Shown one piece after another: positions 1-8,330 of a stretch of 34,559 nucleotides of DNA (position 1 is its first letter; each line of letters opens with the position of its first letter). The notes below the pieces were generated by a model. That model searched no databases. It saw only the letters and a list, made by a program, of their open reading frames with translations, and was not told where the DNA came from. The translations under genes and the position numbers were made by a program. The stretch comes from Pseudomonadota bacterium (GTDB taxonomy: Bacteria > Pseudomonadota > Alphaproteobacteria > UBA1280 > JAAZVW01): the NCBI GenBank assembly GCA_018623135.1, contig JAAZVW010000013.1, positions 1 through 34,559 of the forward strand, given 5' to 3'.

Positions 1-1881
1 CGTAATGCTTACCTAGAAGACCTAGAACAGCGCCACCGTACAATGCCATCTCAAACAAAACGCTTTAAGCAAAAAAATACTAAAGCCGAAGCACCTAAAG
101 AAAAGGTACTACGTGAAGTAACAATCCCTGAATTTATTACAATTCAAGAGCTTGCAAACCGTATGTCAGAACGTGGTGCAGACGTTGTTAAAACGCTTAT
201 GATGATGGGTCAAATGGTAACTGTAACGCAGACAATTGATCAAGAAACAGCAGCCATTATTGTTGAAGAATTTGGTCATTCATACAAACTTACATCAGAA
301 TCAGAAGTAGAAGAAAACATCGGCGGTGCAGAAGACAAAGCAGAAGATCTGCAAACACGTTCACCAGTTGTAACTGTTATGGGTCACGTAGACCATGGTA
401 AAACATCTCTACTAGATGCCATTCGCTCAACAGATGTTGTAGATGGTGAAGCAGGCGGTATCACACAGCATATCGGTGCCTACCAAATTACACGTAACGA
501 TGGCCAAAAACTTACATTTTTAGATACACCAGGCCACGAAGCCTTTACATCTATGCGTGCACGTGGTGCCTCTGTAACAGACGTTGTTGTGCTTGTTGTC
601 GCGGCAGATGATGGTGTAATGCCACAAACAATTGAGGCGATTAAACACGCCAAAGCGGCAGAAGTGCCAATTATTGTTGCGGTAAACAAAATTGATAAAC
701 CAGGTGCAGACCCTATGCGCGTGAAGACAGAGCTTATGAGCTATGAACTGATCGCAGAAGATATGGGTGGTGATACTGTATTTGTAGAAGTATCTGCTAA
801 ACAACGCCAAAACATTGGCGAGTTAGAAGAAATGATTCTTCTTCAATCAGAAGTTTTAGATCTTAAAGCAAATCCAAACCGTGAAGCAGAAGGCGCAGTT
901 GTTGAATCTCGCCTAGATAAAGGCCGCGGTGCTGTTGCAACAATTATTGTACAACGTGGTACGCTAAAAGTGGGTGATATTTTTGTCGCTGGTACAGAGT
1001 GGGGTCGCGTTCGTGCCCTTATTTCTGACCATGGTGATCGTTTAGAACAAGCAGGTCCATCAACACCGGTAGAAATTTTAGGTCTAAACGGTGTACCAGA
1101 AGCAGGTGATAACATCATCGTTGTTGATTCAGAGAAAAAAGCACGTGAAGTTGCAGAATATCGTTCTCGTAAAAAACGTGAAGAGCAAAACGCAGCACGC
1201 TCTAAAATGTCTCTTGAAAATCTGTTTGATCAAATTTCTCAAGGCGATGTGCTTGACCTTCCTATTGTTGTTAAAGCAGACGTTCAAGGTTCGGCAGAAG
1301 CGATTAATGAATCTCTACAAAAACTATCAACAGAAGAAGTTAAGGTATCTATCCTTCACTCTGCCGTTGGTGGTATTACAGAGTCAGACGTGATGCTGGC
1401 AAATGCCTCTCAAGCTCTTATCGTTGGATTTAACGTACGTGCAAACAACCAAGCGCGTAAAGTAGCAGAAACAGAAGGCGTAGAAATTCGTTACTATAAC
1501 GTAATTTACGATTTGTTAGAAGAAGTACGCTCTGCGATGACAGGTATGTTAGCCCCAGTTGTAAAAGAACAAGTTTTAGGTACAGCCGATGTGCGTGAAA
1601 CATTCCACGTTTCTAAAATTGGTACAATTGCCGGCTGTATGGTGTCGCAAGGTATTATTCGTCGTAACGCTAAAGCACGTGTTATCCGTGATGGTGTCGT
1701 TCTGCACGATGGTGAATTGGGTGGTCTTAAACGCTTTAAAGACGATGCTAAAGAAGTACGTGAAGGCTTCGAGTGTGGTCTAAGCTTCACGAAGTTTGAT
1801 GACATCCGTGATGGTGACCAAATTGAGTGCTACGAACTTGTAGAAGAACAAGCGCAACTTGGCGCGGCAACATCTGCATAA
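1..1881 (+). CDS. infB: Translation initiation factor IF-2 (5'-truncated by window edge)
   Basis: IF-2 is the GTPase that places initiator fMet-tRNA on the 30S subunit and promotes subunit joining. The reading frame is open from base 1, so the ATG at 43 is internal and the true N-terminus lies upstream; 626 residues are visible. An IF2_N-type segment ([12 protein letters not shown]) comes first, then the G domain with G1 [11 protein letters not shown] near residues 126-136, G2 [11 protein letters not shown]3 DTPGHEAF, G4 NKID and G5 SAK. Domains II to IV follow, ending in a C-terminal beta-barrel. rbfA starts 28 bases downstream with its own ribosome binding site, the usual nusA-infB-rbfA order. 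Family assignment is certain; only the variable N-terminus is missing. Confidence 0.98.
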   Translation, partial: RNAYLEDLEQRHRTMPSQTKRFKQKNTKAEAPKEKVLREVTIPEFITIQELANRMSERGADVVKTLMMMGQMVTVTQTIDQETAAIIVEEFGHSYKLTSESEVEENIGGAEDKAEDLQTRSPVVTVMGHVDHGKTSLLDAIRSTDVVDGEAGGITQHIGAYQITRNDGQKLTFLDTPGHEAFTSMRARGASVTDVVVLVVAADDGVMPQTIEAIKHAKAAEVPIIVAVNKIDKPGADPMRVKTELMSYELIAEDMGGDTVFVEVSAKQRQNIGELEEMILLQSEVLDLKANPNREAEGAVVESRLDKGRGAVATIIVQRGTLKVGDIFVAGTEWGRVRALISDHGDRLEQAGPSTPVEILGLNGVPEAGDNIIVVDSEKKAREVAEYRSRKKREEQNAARSKMSLENLFDQISQGDVLDLPIVVKADVQGSAEAINESLQKLSTEEVKVSILHSAVGGITESDVMLANASQALIVGFNVRANNQARKVAETEGVEIRYYNVIYDLLEEVRSAMTGMLAPVVKEQVLGTADVRETFHVSKIGTIAGCMVSQGIIRRNAKARVIRDGVVLHDGELGGLKRFKDDAKEVREGFECGLSFTKFDDIRDGDQIECYELVEEQAQLGAATSA

Positions 1882-1909
1882 TTGGCATAGATGAGGTTAG
1901 GAGACTTTT

Positions 1910-2290
1910 ATGACAACATCTATGGTACCAATGAGTCAACGTCAACAACGTGTTGCAAGCCAAATTAAGGATGTGGTGGCACAGGTGCTAAGCCGCGGCG
2001 AAGCTAGCCACCCAGAACTTAATGGTTTGGTAAACATTACACGTGTCTGGATCAGTAAAGACATCCGTCACGCAACAGTGTTTTTTACAACATTAGATGA
2101 CCGAGCACCTAAAATCGTAGAAGATGCTTTTATGGAAATGTCGCATGTCTTTGCTCGTGCAATGGGTAAAAATATGACTTCTAAATATACAGCTAAGTTA
2201 AAATTTGAATATGATTCAGGCTATGACTATTCAAATAATTTAGGCAGAAAATTAGAAGAGCTCGATGTTTCAGAAGAATCAGAAGACTAA
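1910..2290 (+). CDS. rbfA: 30S ribosome-binding factor A
   Basis: RbfA is a KH-fold factor that binds immature 30S subunits and helps 16S rRNA maturation, especially in the cold. The 126-residue length is typical. Visible family features include QRQQRVASQIKDVVAQVL at the N-terminus, the central ITRVWISKDIRHATVFFT strand region and the LKFEYDSGYDYSNNLGRKLEEL segment, which corresponds to the family's 'P.L.F..D.s......i..lL' end. An AGGAG-type ribosome binding site sits just before the ATG. It follows infB by 28 bases. Unusually for this operon, a strong intrinsic terminator begins 6 bases after the stop codon. Confidence 0.95.
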   Translation: MTTSMVPMSQRQQRVASQIKDVVAQVLSRGEASHPELNGLVNITRVWISKDIRHATVFFTTLDDRAPKIVEDAFMEMSHVFARAMGKNMTSKYTAKLKFEYDSGYDYSNNLGRKLEELDVSEESED

Positions 2291-2295
2291 ACATG

Positions 2296-2323
2296 AAAAC
2301 CCAGCTTCTGCTGGGTTTTTTTT
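2296..2323 (+). terminator. Intrinsic terminator between rbfA and truB
   Basis: A 10-bp stem (AAAACCCAGC with GCTGGGTTTT, loop TTCT at 2306-2309) runs into an eight-T tract at 2316-2323. The truB ribosome binding site (AAGGA, 2324-2328) starts directly after the T tract. It should attenuate readthrough from infB-rbfA into truB-rpsO. Confidence 0.85.
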
Positions 2324-2335
2324 AAGGAATATAAA

Positions 2336-3250
2336 ATGGCACGTAAAAAAAAGGGTAACCCTGTTCATGGCGTTCTTGTTCTTTTTAAAGAAGAGGGGCA
2401 ATCTTCTGCGCAAGCAGTCGCACGTGTTAAACGCCTCTTTAACGCACAAAAATCAGGTCATGGCGGCACACTAGACCCTATGGCCTGTGGCGTGCTTCCT
2501 ATCGCTTTCGGTGAAGCAACAAAGGCTTTGCCCTATGTATTAAATGCCGATAAGCATTATAAATTCACCCTAAAATTTGGTGCAGAAACGCAAACAGATG
2601 ACAGAGAAGGGGATTTTACCTTAACCTCTGATAAAAGACCAACAGAGCAAGAACTCACAGATGTTCTTGAAGGTTTTAAAGGCAAAATACAGCAAGTGCC
2701 ACCAGCTTATTCAGCCATTAAGGTGGATGGTAAACGTGCTTATGACCTTGCCCGTGAAGGTCAGGAAGTTGAACTGGAGGCACGAGAAATAGAAATTCTT
2801 GCATTAGAGGTATTAAAATTCAGCCCAGAACAAGCAACTTTGCGTGTTTCAGCAACAAAAGGAACCTATGTCCGATCTTTAGCAAGAGACATCGGTCGTG
2901 CCTTAGGATGTTACGCGTATGTAAGCTATTTAGAGCGTGAAAAAGCAGGTAAATTTACAAAAAATCAATCTATTTTATTAAAAGACCTTGAAATTGCTCA
3001 AGAAAAAGGGCATATTCTCGAAAGCTTACTTATTTCTGTATCTGATGTGCTGGACGATATCCCGGCTTATGAGGTAACAGAAGCCGAAGCCTCAAAGCTT
3101 AAACAAGGGCAACCTTTAAAGCTTAACGTAGCGCAAGGCGACTATCGTGCTTTGTACCAAAATCAGCTTTTATCGCTTATTGAGGTCGCTACCGATGCAA
3201 CGGTCAAGATCAAGCGCAATTTTAATTTAGATATCGAGGAGAAAAGCTAA
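2336..3250 (+). CDS. truB: tRNA pseudouridine(55) synthase TruB
   Basis: TruB makes pseudouridine 55 in the T-loop of tRNAs. The 304-residue protein has the catalytic motif GHGGTLDPMACGVLPI with the nucleophilic aspartate at residue 47, then PPAYSAIKVDGKRAYDLAREG and the conserved GTYVRSLARDIG segment. The C-terminal part (about residues 245-300) resembles the small PUA-like tail. The start is supported by AAGGA 8 bases upstream. Its stop codon is immediately followed by the rpsO ATG, so the two genes are translationally coupled. No promoter of its own is obvious after the upstream terminator, so expression depends on readthrough or on a promoter within rbfA. Confidence 0.96.
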   Translation: MARKKKGNPVHGVLVLFKEEGQSSAQAVARVKRLFNAQKSGHGGTLDPMACGVLPIAFGEATKALPYVLNADKHYKFTLKFGAETQTDDREGDFTLTSDKRPTEQELTDVLEGFKGKIQQVPPAYSAIKVDGKRAYDLAREGQEVELEAREIEILALEVLKFSPEQATLRVSATKGTYVRSLARDIGRALGCYAYVSYLEREKAGKFTKNQSILLKDLEIAQEKGHILESLLISVSDVLDDIPAYEVTEAEASKLKQGQPLKLNVAQGDYRALYQNQLLSLIEVATDATVKIKRNFNLDIEEKS

Positions 3251-3520
3251 ATGTCTATTACAGCAGAACGTACAGCTGAGCTGGTTAAACAGTTCGGTGG
3301 TTCAGAAAAAGATTCTGGCCGTACAGAAGTACAAGTTGCTATTTTAACGCAACGTATCCAAACATTAACTGAACACTTTAAAGATCACAAAAAAGACCAT
3401 CACGGTCGTCGTGGTCTAATTGGTTTGGTAAGCAAGCGTCGTAACCTTCTTAAGTACCTTAAGAACAAAGACGTAGCACGTTACCAAGCGCTAATTAAAG
3501 AACTAGGTCTACGTAAGTAG
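3251..3520 (+). CDS. rpsO: 30S ribosomal protein S15
   Basis: S15 is a primary 16S rRNA-binding protein of the 30S platform. It is 89 residues, the standard length, and has the conserved [40 protein letters not shown] and [19 protein letters not shown] blocks. The ribosome binding site (GAGGAG) lies inside the end of truB and the ATG directly follows the truB stop. A strong terminator lies 41 bases after the stop. In many bacteria pnp follows rpsO; here the next gene is a dps on the opposite strand. Confidence 0.98.
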   Translation: MSITAERTAELVKQFGGSEKDSGRTEVQVAILTQRIQTLTEHFKDHKKDHHGRRGLIGLVSKRRNLLKYLKNKDVARYQALIKELGLRK

Positions 3521-3561
3521 TAAACAAGACACTTAGCGTCTATCTTTTAAGCTCACGAAAA

Positions 3562-3588
3562 CCCCTGCCTTTATGGCAGGGGTTTTTT
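3562..3588 (+). terminator. Terminator of the infB-rpsO operon
   Basis: GC-rich 8-bp stem CCCCTGCC/GGCAGGGG with a five-base loop, flanked by A and T tracts (T run 3583-3588). It closes the translation operon. Confidence 0.93.
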
Positions 3589-3655
3589 ATGTGTAGAGCA
3601 TTTTGATTTTGAGAGCATAAAAAAGCGCCGCAAGGGGATACGACGCTTTAGGGGT

Positions 3656-3691
3656 AAAACCATAAGTACAACAAGTACTCATGGTTTTTTG
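3656..3691. terminator. Hairpin downstream of dps, possible bidirectional terminator
   Basis: Interrupted inverted repeat: AAAACCAT pairs with ATGGTTTT and inside it AGTAC pairs with GTACT. It lies about 33 bases past the dps stop codon on the minus strand. The T tract is longer on the plus strand (six T) than on the minus strand (four T), so its role as the dps terminator is likely but not certain. A weaker inverted repeat (AAAGCG/CGCTTT) lies just to its left at about 3622-3650. Confidence 0.5.
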
Positions 3692-3723
3692 GGGGTAACA
3701 GAAGCTTTTTGTAGGTTTAAAAC

Positions 3724-4167
3724 TTACAAAGAGCTGTTTAACATCCAAATGTTTTTCTCTAAACGAGAAAGCTCGGCACTTAATAAACCAACAGAAGGCT
3801 CGTGCTCTGCTTTTTGTGCCATTTCAAAAGCTTTTTCAGTTGTAAGCAAGAGTGCTTTGTTAGAATTAATTAATTCTTTAAGCATGTCTTCTGCTTTAAA
3901 GCCAAACATTTGGTTATCGTCAATGCTTGTAAGCTCAGCATATTCACTGAACGAACCAGGAGCACGCTCACCTAAAGTACGGATAAGTTCCGCCACTTCA
4001 TCAACAGAGTTAAACGCTTCTGTATATTGCGTTTCTGTCATTAAATGAATGCTCTGAAACTGAGGGCCTGTCACGTTCCAATGTACATTTTGTGTTTTAA
4101 GCTGTACGTGGTAAAGGTCTGCAACAAGTGTTTTCAGTACTTCTACCAATTCTTTATGATGTGACAT
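3724..4167 (-). CDS. dps: Dps family ferritin-like DNA-protection protein
   Basis: Dps assembles into dodecamers that oxidise and store iron and protect DNA during starvation and peroxide stress. I place the start at 4167 because AAGGAG lies just upstream and this gives the usual 147-residue length; an in-frame ATG at 4218 would add 17 residues and lacks that site. The inter-subunit ferroxidase ligands can be followed: His29 (NVHWNV), His41 (QSIH), Asp56 and Glu60 (VDEVAE). The position equivalent to E. coli Asp67 is Glu45, a conservative change. The C-terminal helix SRLEKNIWML is typical. It stands alone, downstream of and codirectional with the thiolase gene, with a 107-base gap that suggests its own promoter. 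Confidence 0.93.
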   Translation of the reverse strand: MSHHKELVEVLKTLVADLYHVQLKTQNVHWNVTGPQFQSIHLMTETQYTEAFNSVDEVAELIRTLGERAPGSFSEYAELTSIDDNQMFGFKAEDMLKELINSNKALLLTTEKAFEMAQKAEHEPSVGLLSAELSRLEKNIWMLNSSL

Positions 4168-4274
4168 ATCAATAATGCTCCTTTTGTTTAATTTGCTTAT
4201 ATATATAAGATAACCCAAAAGTGGATGCTGTTAAAATTTATTATTTTTATAAGAACGATAAGTTTTAATTAACA

Positions 4275-5447
4275 TTATCTTTCAATAGCTAATGCCACCC
4301 CTTGGCCACCACCAACGCAAAGGGTTGCTAAACCTTTATGCGCATCTCGGCGTTTCATCTCGTGTACTAAAGTTACAAGCACGCGTGTGCCACTGGCACC
4401 AATGGGGTGTCCTAAAGCAATAGCGCCACCGTTTACGTTTGTTTTTTCTGGGTTTAAACCAAGCTCTTGGCTTACGGCGAGTGCTTGTGCCGCAAAGGCT
4501 TCGTTTGCTTCTATAAGGTCTAAGTCATCTACCGACCAACCTGCGTTTTTTAATGCTTTTTGCGTGGCAGGTACAGGGCCAATGCCCATAATTTCAGGGT
4601 TAACACCCACTGTCGCCTGCGATTTGATACGTGCAAGTATCTCTAGTCCACGCTTTTCAGCTTCCGATGCTGTCATCAGCACAACCACAGCCGCGCCATC
4701 ATTTAAGCCCGAAGCATTTGCAGCTGTTACAGTACCGTCCTTTTTAAAGGCAGGTTTAAGCGTTGCAAGCTTTTCAAGTTCTGTTAAGCGTGGGTGTTCG
4801 TCTTTATTTATGATAATAGCATCGCCTTTGCGTTGCGGGATCTGAATGTCAGTAATTTCGCTATCAAAAATATTATTTGCAAGAGACTTCTGCGCACGCG
4901 ATTGAGATTCATAAGCAAAAGCATCCTGCGCTTCACGGCTAATTTGGTATTTTTCAGCGACATTTTCAGCTGTAATACCCATGTGGTAATCGTTAAAAGC
5001 ATCCCAAAGACCATCTACAATCATACTATCTTTAAGGGCGGCATCACCAAACTTAAGCCCATCACGCGTATGCATAAAATGTGGTGATTGAGACATGCTT
5101 TCTTGCCCGCCAGCAATAACAATTTCTGCGTCACCAGTCATAATTTGTTGTGCCCCCATCATGACAGATTTAAGGCCAGAACCGCAAACAAGATTAAGAG
5201 TAAGAGCGGGCGTTTGTTCACTTAAGCCTGCGGCAATAGCCGCTTGTCGTGCAGGGTTTTGTCCGCAACCTGTTTGTAAAACTTGCCCCATAATAACAGA
5301 ATCAACCTCTTCAGGCTTAATGGCCGTTTCTTCTAAGGCAGATTTAATGACTTCAGCCCCTAGCATATGTGCAGGGATATCTTTTAAGCTTCCTAAAAAG
5401 CTACCAATTGCTGTTCGTTTAGCTGCGACAATAACGATTTGTTCCAT
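4275..5447 (-). CDS. Acetyl-CoA C-acetyltransferase (thiolase, PhaA-like)
   Basis: Thiolase II enzymes condense two acetyl-CoA to acetoacetyl-CoA, the first step of polyhydroxybutyrate synthesis, or run in reverse in acyl breakdown. The 390-residue length matches the family. The catalytic triad is visible: Cys88 in LNLVCGSGLKSV, His347 in ALGHPIGASGTRVL and Cys377 in LCVGGGQGVA. GGQESMSQSPHF and NVNGGAIALGHP are also characteristic. An AAGGAAAGA ribosome binding site precedes the ATG. Proximity to a PHA-synthase-like gene and phaR supports a biosynthetic PhaA role, but no acetoacetyl-CoA reductase (phaB) is in the window, so a degradative role cannot be excluded. Confidence 0.95.
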   Translation of the reverse strand: MEQIVIVAAKRTAIGSFLGSLKDIPAHMLGAEVIKSALEETAIKPEEVDSVIMGQVLQTGCGQNPARQAAIAAGLSEQTPALTLNLVCGSGLKSVMMGAQQIMTGDAEIVIAGGQESMSQSPHFMHTRDGLKFGDAALKDSMIVDGLWDAFNDYHMGITAENVAEKYQISREAQDAFAYESQSRAQKSLANNIFDSEITDIQIPQRKGDAIIINKDEHPRLTELEKLATLKPAFKKDGTVTAANASGLNDGAAVVVLMTASEAEKRGLEILARIKSQATVGVNPEIMGIGPVPATQKALKNAGWSVDDLDLIEANEAFAAQALAVSQELGLNPEKTNVNGGAIALGHPIGASGTRVLVTLVHEMKRRDAHKGLATLCVGGGQGVALAIER

Positions 5448-5522
5448 AGGTCTTTCCTTAAGGGTTATTCTGGTTTATTGTTGTGTTATATAAAAGTGGT
5501 GATGGTCTCTTGTTATATAAAG

Positions 5523-5541
5523 CCTACCTATAAAAGGTAGG
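5523..5541. promoter_or_regulatory. Perfect inverted repeat in the divergent thiolase/hydrolase spacer
   Basis: CCTACCT, five-base spacer, AGGTAGG. It has operator-like symmetry, lies 44 bases before the plus-strand hydrolase start and about 75 bases before the minus-strand thiolase start, and has no T tract. It may be a regulator site or a 5'-leader hairpin; the cognate regulator is unknown. Confidence 0.35.
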
Positions 5542-5584
5542 AAAGGCGACCCTTTTATAAAATAAAAATAAAGAAAGTTTTAAA

Positions 5585-6397
5585 ATGAGTGTAGAGCTTA
5601 TGTATTCTGTGGTCGGTTTTATTTGTGTAGGTTATATATCCTATGTTTTAGGGATGTTTTTTATGCAAGACAAATTCATCTTCCCAACCCATGAAGTTGC
5701 GAAAGAAATGACCATTCGTACCCCTTTAAAATATGAAGAAATTTATTTGTCTGTAGAAGAGGGTGTTAAGCTCCACGGCGTTATTTTTAAAGCTGCGCAA
5801 GAAAAGGCACCTGTACTTCTTGTTTTTGCAGGTAATGCTTGGAACGCCATTCGCCAAGCAGAAGTAATTAGTAACCAAATACCACAGGTGCATGTTGTAG
5901 GCGTTAACTACCGTGGTTATGGTAAAAGTGAAGGTAAACCTTCAGAAGCAGCCATTACAGCCGATGCCGTACAACTGTATGATATGGTGCGAGAGCGTTT
6001 TCCTAAAAACCCTATTTATATTTTCGGCTATTCTTTAGGGACAGGCATTGCAACCTATACAGCATCAGAACGTGCGGATACCAAAGGCGTTATTTTGGCG
6101 GCACCTTATGATTCTATGGCGCGTACAGCGCAAGATAAACACCCAATTATACCAGCAAGGTGGTTGGTTAAGCATCCGTTGCGCTCTTATAAATTTGTAC
6201 AATCGGTAGAGGCACCTGTAACTATTATTTCTGGTACAGAAGATACTTTGGTGTCGCCTAAACGTACACGCAGGCTTATTCAGCATATTCCAAATTTACG
6301 TGCTCATAATATTATTGACGGTGCAGACCATGGAGAAGTGGTGGAAAAGCTCATTTTCTATCGTTATATTCGTCAAGCGATGGGGTTAGAAAAGTAG
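5585..6397 (+). CDS. Membrane-anchored alpha/beta hydrolase (BEM46/ABHD13-like)
   Basis: The 270-residue protein begins with a hydrophobic segment (about residues 5-28) that should anchor it in the inner membrane, with the hydrolase domain after it. The fold is recognisable from VLLVFAGNAWN (oxyanion region), VNYRGYGKSEG, and a full triad: Ser150 in GYSLGTG, Asp220 in GTEDTLVS and His249 in GADHGEV. This is the pattern of the BEM46/YfhR group, whose substrates are mostly unknown. It is divergent from the thiolase gene and convergent with the PHA-synthase-like gene, ending only 9 bases from that gene's stop codon. Specific substrate cannot be inferred. Confidence 0.85.
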   Translation: MSVELMYSVVGFICVGYISYVLGMFFMQDKFIFPTHEVAKEMTIRTPLKYEEIYLSVEEGVKLHGVIFKAAQEKAPVLLVFAGNAWNAIRQAEVISNQIPQVHVVGVNYRGYGKSEGKPSEAAITADAVQLYDMVRERFPKNPIYIFGYSLGTGIATYTASERADTKGVILAAPYDSMARTAQDKHPIIPARWLVKHPLRSYKFVQSVEAPVTIISGTEDTLVSPKRTRRLIQHIPNLRAHNIIDGADHGEVVEKLIFYRYIRQAMGLEK

Positions 6398-6406
6398 CCG
6401 CTTAGG

Positions 6407-7579
6407 CTACTTTATTTCTTTAAGCCATTTTGCCCATGGGGTAAAAAAAGCTTGTTTTGCTTTTCTGCCCACCATAAGCCCAATATGCCCTGCGTCTACT
6501 TCTGTATGGGTGGTGTTTGGTATTTGTTCTAAAAGCCCTGTACTGCCAGCTGTCGGCACAACAGAATCTTTGCTGGCTGTAATAATATGTGTAGGTATCT
6601 CTAAACGCCCAGGGCTTATGAGATGAGAGTTAATCCACCAACGCCCTTCATGGGGTTTATTGTTTAAAAACCAGTGTTGGTACACATCTAAGGCAATGTT
6701 AGATTCTAGAGCGACACCATCAGCAAGCCAGTCTTCAATAGCAGTCATGCGCTTAAGTTGTTCTTCATCTTCTATTTGTGCATAAGCCGTGAGTCTCTGT
6801 ATGGCAGAAAGAGGGTCTTGGAGCACAAAAAAGCCCTGTATCACATCAATAGGTACCATTTTAGCATTTTTTAAAAAGAAATTGCTCCATGTTTTAGATG
6901 TTTCTAAAAAAGGCGCATAGGGTTGCTTGCTAAAATCCCAAGGGGCGGCAATTAAGCTTAAAGAGGCTAAGCATTCTTGGCGTAAGGTTGCGGCGGCAAC
7001 GGCAAGAGTTCCGCCCATGCAATAGCCTGCTAAATGTACTTTTTCGTTATGAAGGGCATAAATTTCATCTATAGCAGCGGCAATAATATTTTCAATGGCC
7101 TCGTCTAAAGATGTCTGTGAACTGTCGTCAGTCACAATAGGGTCTAGCCAATCAAGCTGATAAACGGTAAATCCTTCATCTTTTAAATGGTTTAAAAGGC
7201 TATAATCTGGTAATAAATCTAAGATATATCCACGGTTTACCATAGAAGGTATTACCAATACAGGAGCGCCTTGTATACAACCTTTTCTGAGTAAAGTTGC
7301 TCTATTGTAAAATGTGACTTTTTCATACTTGGGCTGTGGTCGTTGCCAATCAAATTCTCGATAACGCTTGACACCCTCTAAAAAGCTTTGCGTACTGTGC
7401 TCTTTTCTTTGGTCTTCAAGTTTATGCCATAACTCTTCAAATGGGTTTTCAATTTTAGGTAACACTTTAGCTGTGAGCTCAGTTAAATGCTCACCTCCGG
7501 AAAGATACATCATATAAAGTCCAATAGGTCGTGGCGCTGTTTGGCGTATCGCTATTGTTTTTTTTGTGCGTTTCGGCAT
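6407..7579 (-). CDS. PHA synthase-like alpha/beta hydrolase (short, class III PhaC-like)
   Basis: PhaC enzymes polymerise 3-hydroxyacyl-CoA using a cysteine nucleophile in a modified lipase box. This 390-residue protein has GYCMGG with Cys187, Asp338 in SKDSVVP and His365 in AGHIGLMVG, a complete Cys-Asp-His triad. The length is near the class III PhaC subunit (about 355) and well short of class I synthases (about 590). VLVIPSMVNRGYILDLLP and VYQLDWLDP are also typical of the family. AAAGGA precedes the ATG. It is divergent from phaR, a common pairing. No phaE subunit or phasin is visible, so whether it makes polymer or acts as a related acyltransferase/hydrolase is open. Confidence 0.85.
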   Translation of the reverse strand: MPKRTKKTIAIRQTAPRPIGLYMMYLSGGEHLTELTAKVLPKIENPFEELWHKLEDQRKEHSTQSFLEGVKRYREFDWQRPQPKYEKVTFYNRATLLRKGCIQGAPVLVIPSMVNRGYILDLLPDYSLLNHLKDEGFTVYQLDWLDPIVTDDSSQTSLDEAIENIIAAAIDEIYALHNEKVHLAGYCMGGTLAVAAATLRQECLASLSLIAAPWDFSKQPYAPFLETSKTWSNFFLKNAKMVPIDVIQGFFVLQDPLSAIQRLTAYAQIEDEEQLKRMTAIEDWLADGVALESNIALDVYQHWFLNNKPHEGRWWINSHLISPGRLEIPTHIITASKDSVVPTAGSTGLLEQIPNTTHTEVDAGHIGLMVGRKAKQAFFTPWAKWLKEIK

Positions 7580-7644
7580 AAGAAAATCCTTTGTATATTA
7601 TAAATTTAAGCAAGGTTGACCAAAATCACAAGATACAAAAAATG

Positions 7645-7654
7645 TTGCAGTGCA
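7645..7654. promoter_or_regulatory. Candidate PhaR-type site in the phaC-like/phaR spacer
   Basis: TTGCAGTGCA contains two TGCA-type half-sites (TGCAG-TGCA). PhaR proteins are known to bind TGC/GCA-rich repeats and to repress their own gene. The site sits between two divergent genes about 53 bases before the phaR start. The match is short, so this is only a candidate. Confidence 0.3.
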
Positions 7655-7707
7655 TGAAAAGAACACTTACTTTATATATAGATCAAAAATAAATAAGGAT
7701 GATTCCC

Positions 7708-8319
7708 TTGGCTCGAGATGATATTGCAATTATAAAAAAATACGCCAATCGCAGGTTATATAATACACAAACAAGTATTTATGTAACCCTAGAAGACCTT
7801 TATAAAATGGTGGTTAATAACGAGCACTTTAAGGTTGTTGATGCAAAGTCAGGGCAAGACCTTACGCAAAGCACTTTGGCACAAATTATTTTTGATGAAG
7901 AAGCGCGCGGCGGTGGCATGCTACCTGTGAATTTTATGTGGAATATTATCCGCATGTATGATGATAACCTTAAAACAGTGGTGCCACATTACCTCGAAAT
8001 GTCGATGGATCATTTTATGCAAAACCAACAAAATGTTGTTAGCCAAATGCAAAAAATGATGATGGGTGGCCAAGTGCCAAATCAATTCGATTTTGCAAAC
8101 CCTTTTAAAGGTTGGGAAGATATTGGCCGTAAAAATATGGAGAGCATGCAAGAAGCAATGAAAAGCATGAATCCATTTTATACGATGATGGAAAAAATGT
8201 CTGATTCCGTAAAAACAGAAGCTGATAATGCCAACGTTGAAGATTTAAAAAAACAAATCGAAGCCCTTAATAAAGAAAATTTAGTTTTGAAAGAACAATT
8301 AAAAAAAGCATCTGAATAG
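7708..8319 (+). CDS. phaR: Polyhydroxyalkanoate synthesis repressor PhaR
   Basis: PhaR binds PHA polymer and DNA and represses phasin and its own gene until polymer appears. The N-terminal DNA-binding domain is unmistakable (IIKKYANRRLYNTQTSIYVT, followed by LEDLYKMV and VVDAKSGQDLTQSTLAQIIFDEE). The central part is Met/Gln-rich and the C-terminus (about 175-203) is a predicted coiled coil (DLKKQIEALNKENLVLKEQLKK). I choose the TTG at 7708 as start: AAGGA lies 8 bases before it and the protein then begins MARDD, whereas the ATG at 7699 overlaps that ribosome binding site. This gives 203 residues. The stop codon lies inside the terminator hairpin. Confidence 0.9.
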   Translation: MARDDIAIIKKYANRRLYNTQTSIYVTLEDLYKMVVNNEHFKVVDAKSGQDLTQSTLAQIIFDEEARGGGMLPVNFMWNIIRMYDDNLKTVVPHYLEMSMDHFMQNQQNVVSQMQKMMMGGQVPNQFDFANPFKGWEDIGRKNMESMQEAMKSMNPFYTMMEKMSDSVKTEADNANVEDLKKQIEALNKENLVLKEQLKKASE

Positions 8320-8329
8320 ATGCTTTTTT
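8302..8329. terminator. Bidirectional terminator spanning the phaR stop codon
   Basis: Twelve-bp stem (six A then GCATCT, paired with AGATGC then six T) with loop GAAT. The phaR TAG (8317-8319) lies in the hairpin. It serves the convergent phaR and the minus-strand gene ending at 8331. Confidence 0.85.
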
Positions 8330-8330
8330 A

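Noticed and set aside
1091-1393. 100-residue plus-strand frame inside infB
   Set aside because: Lies fully within the conserved infB coding frame and has a compositionally odd translation; a shadow.
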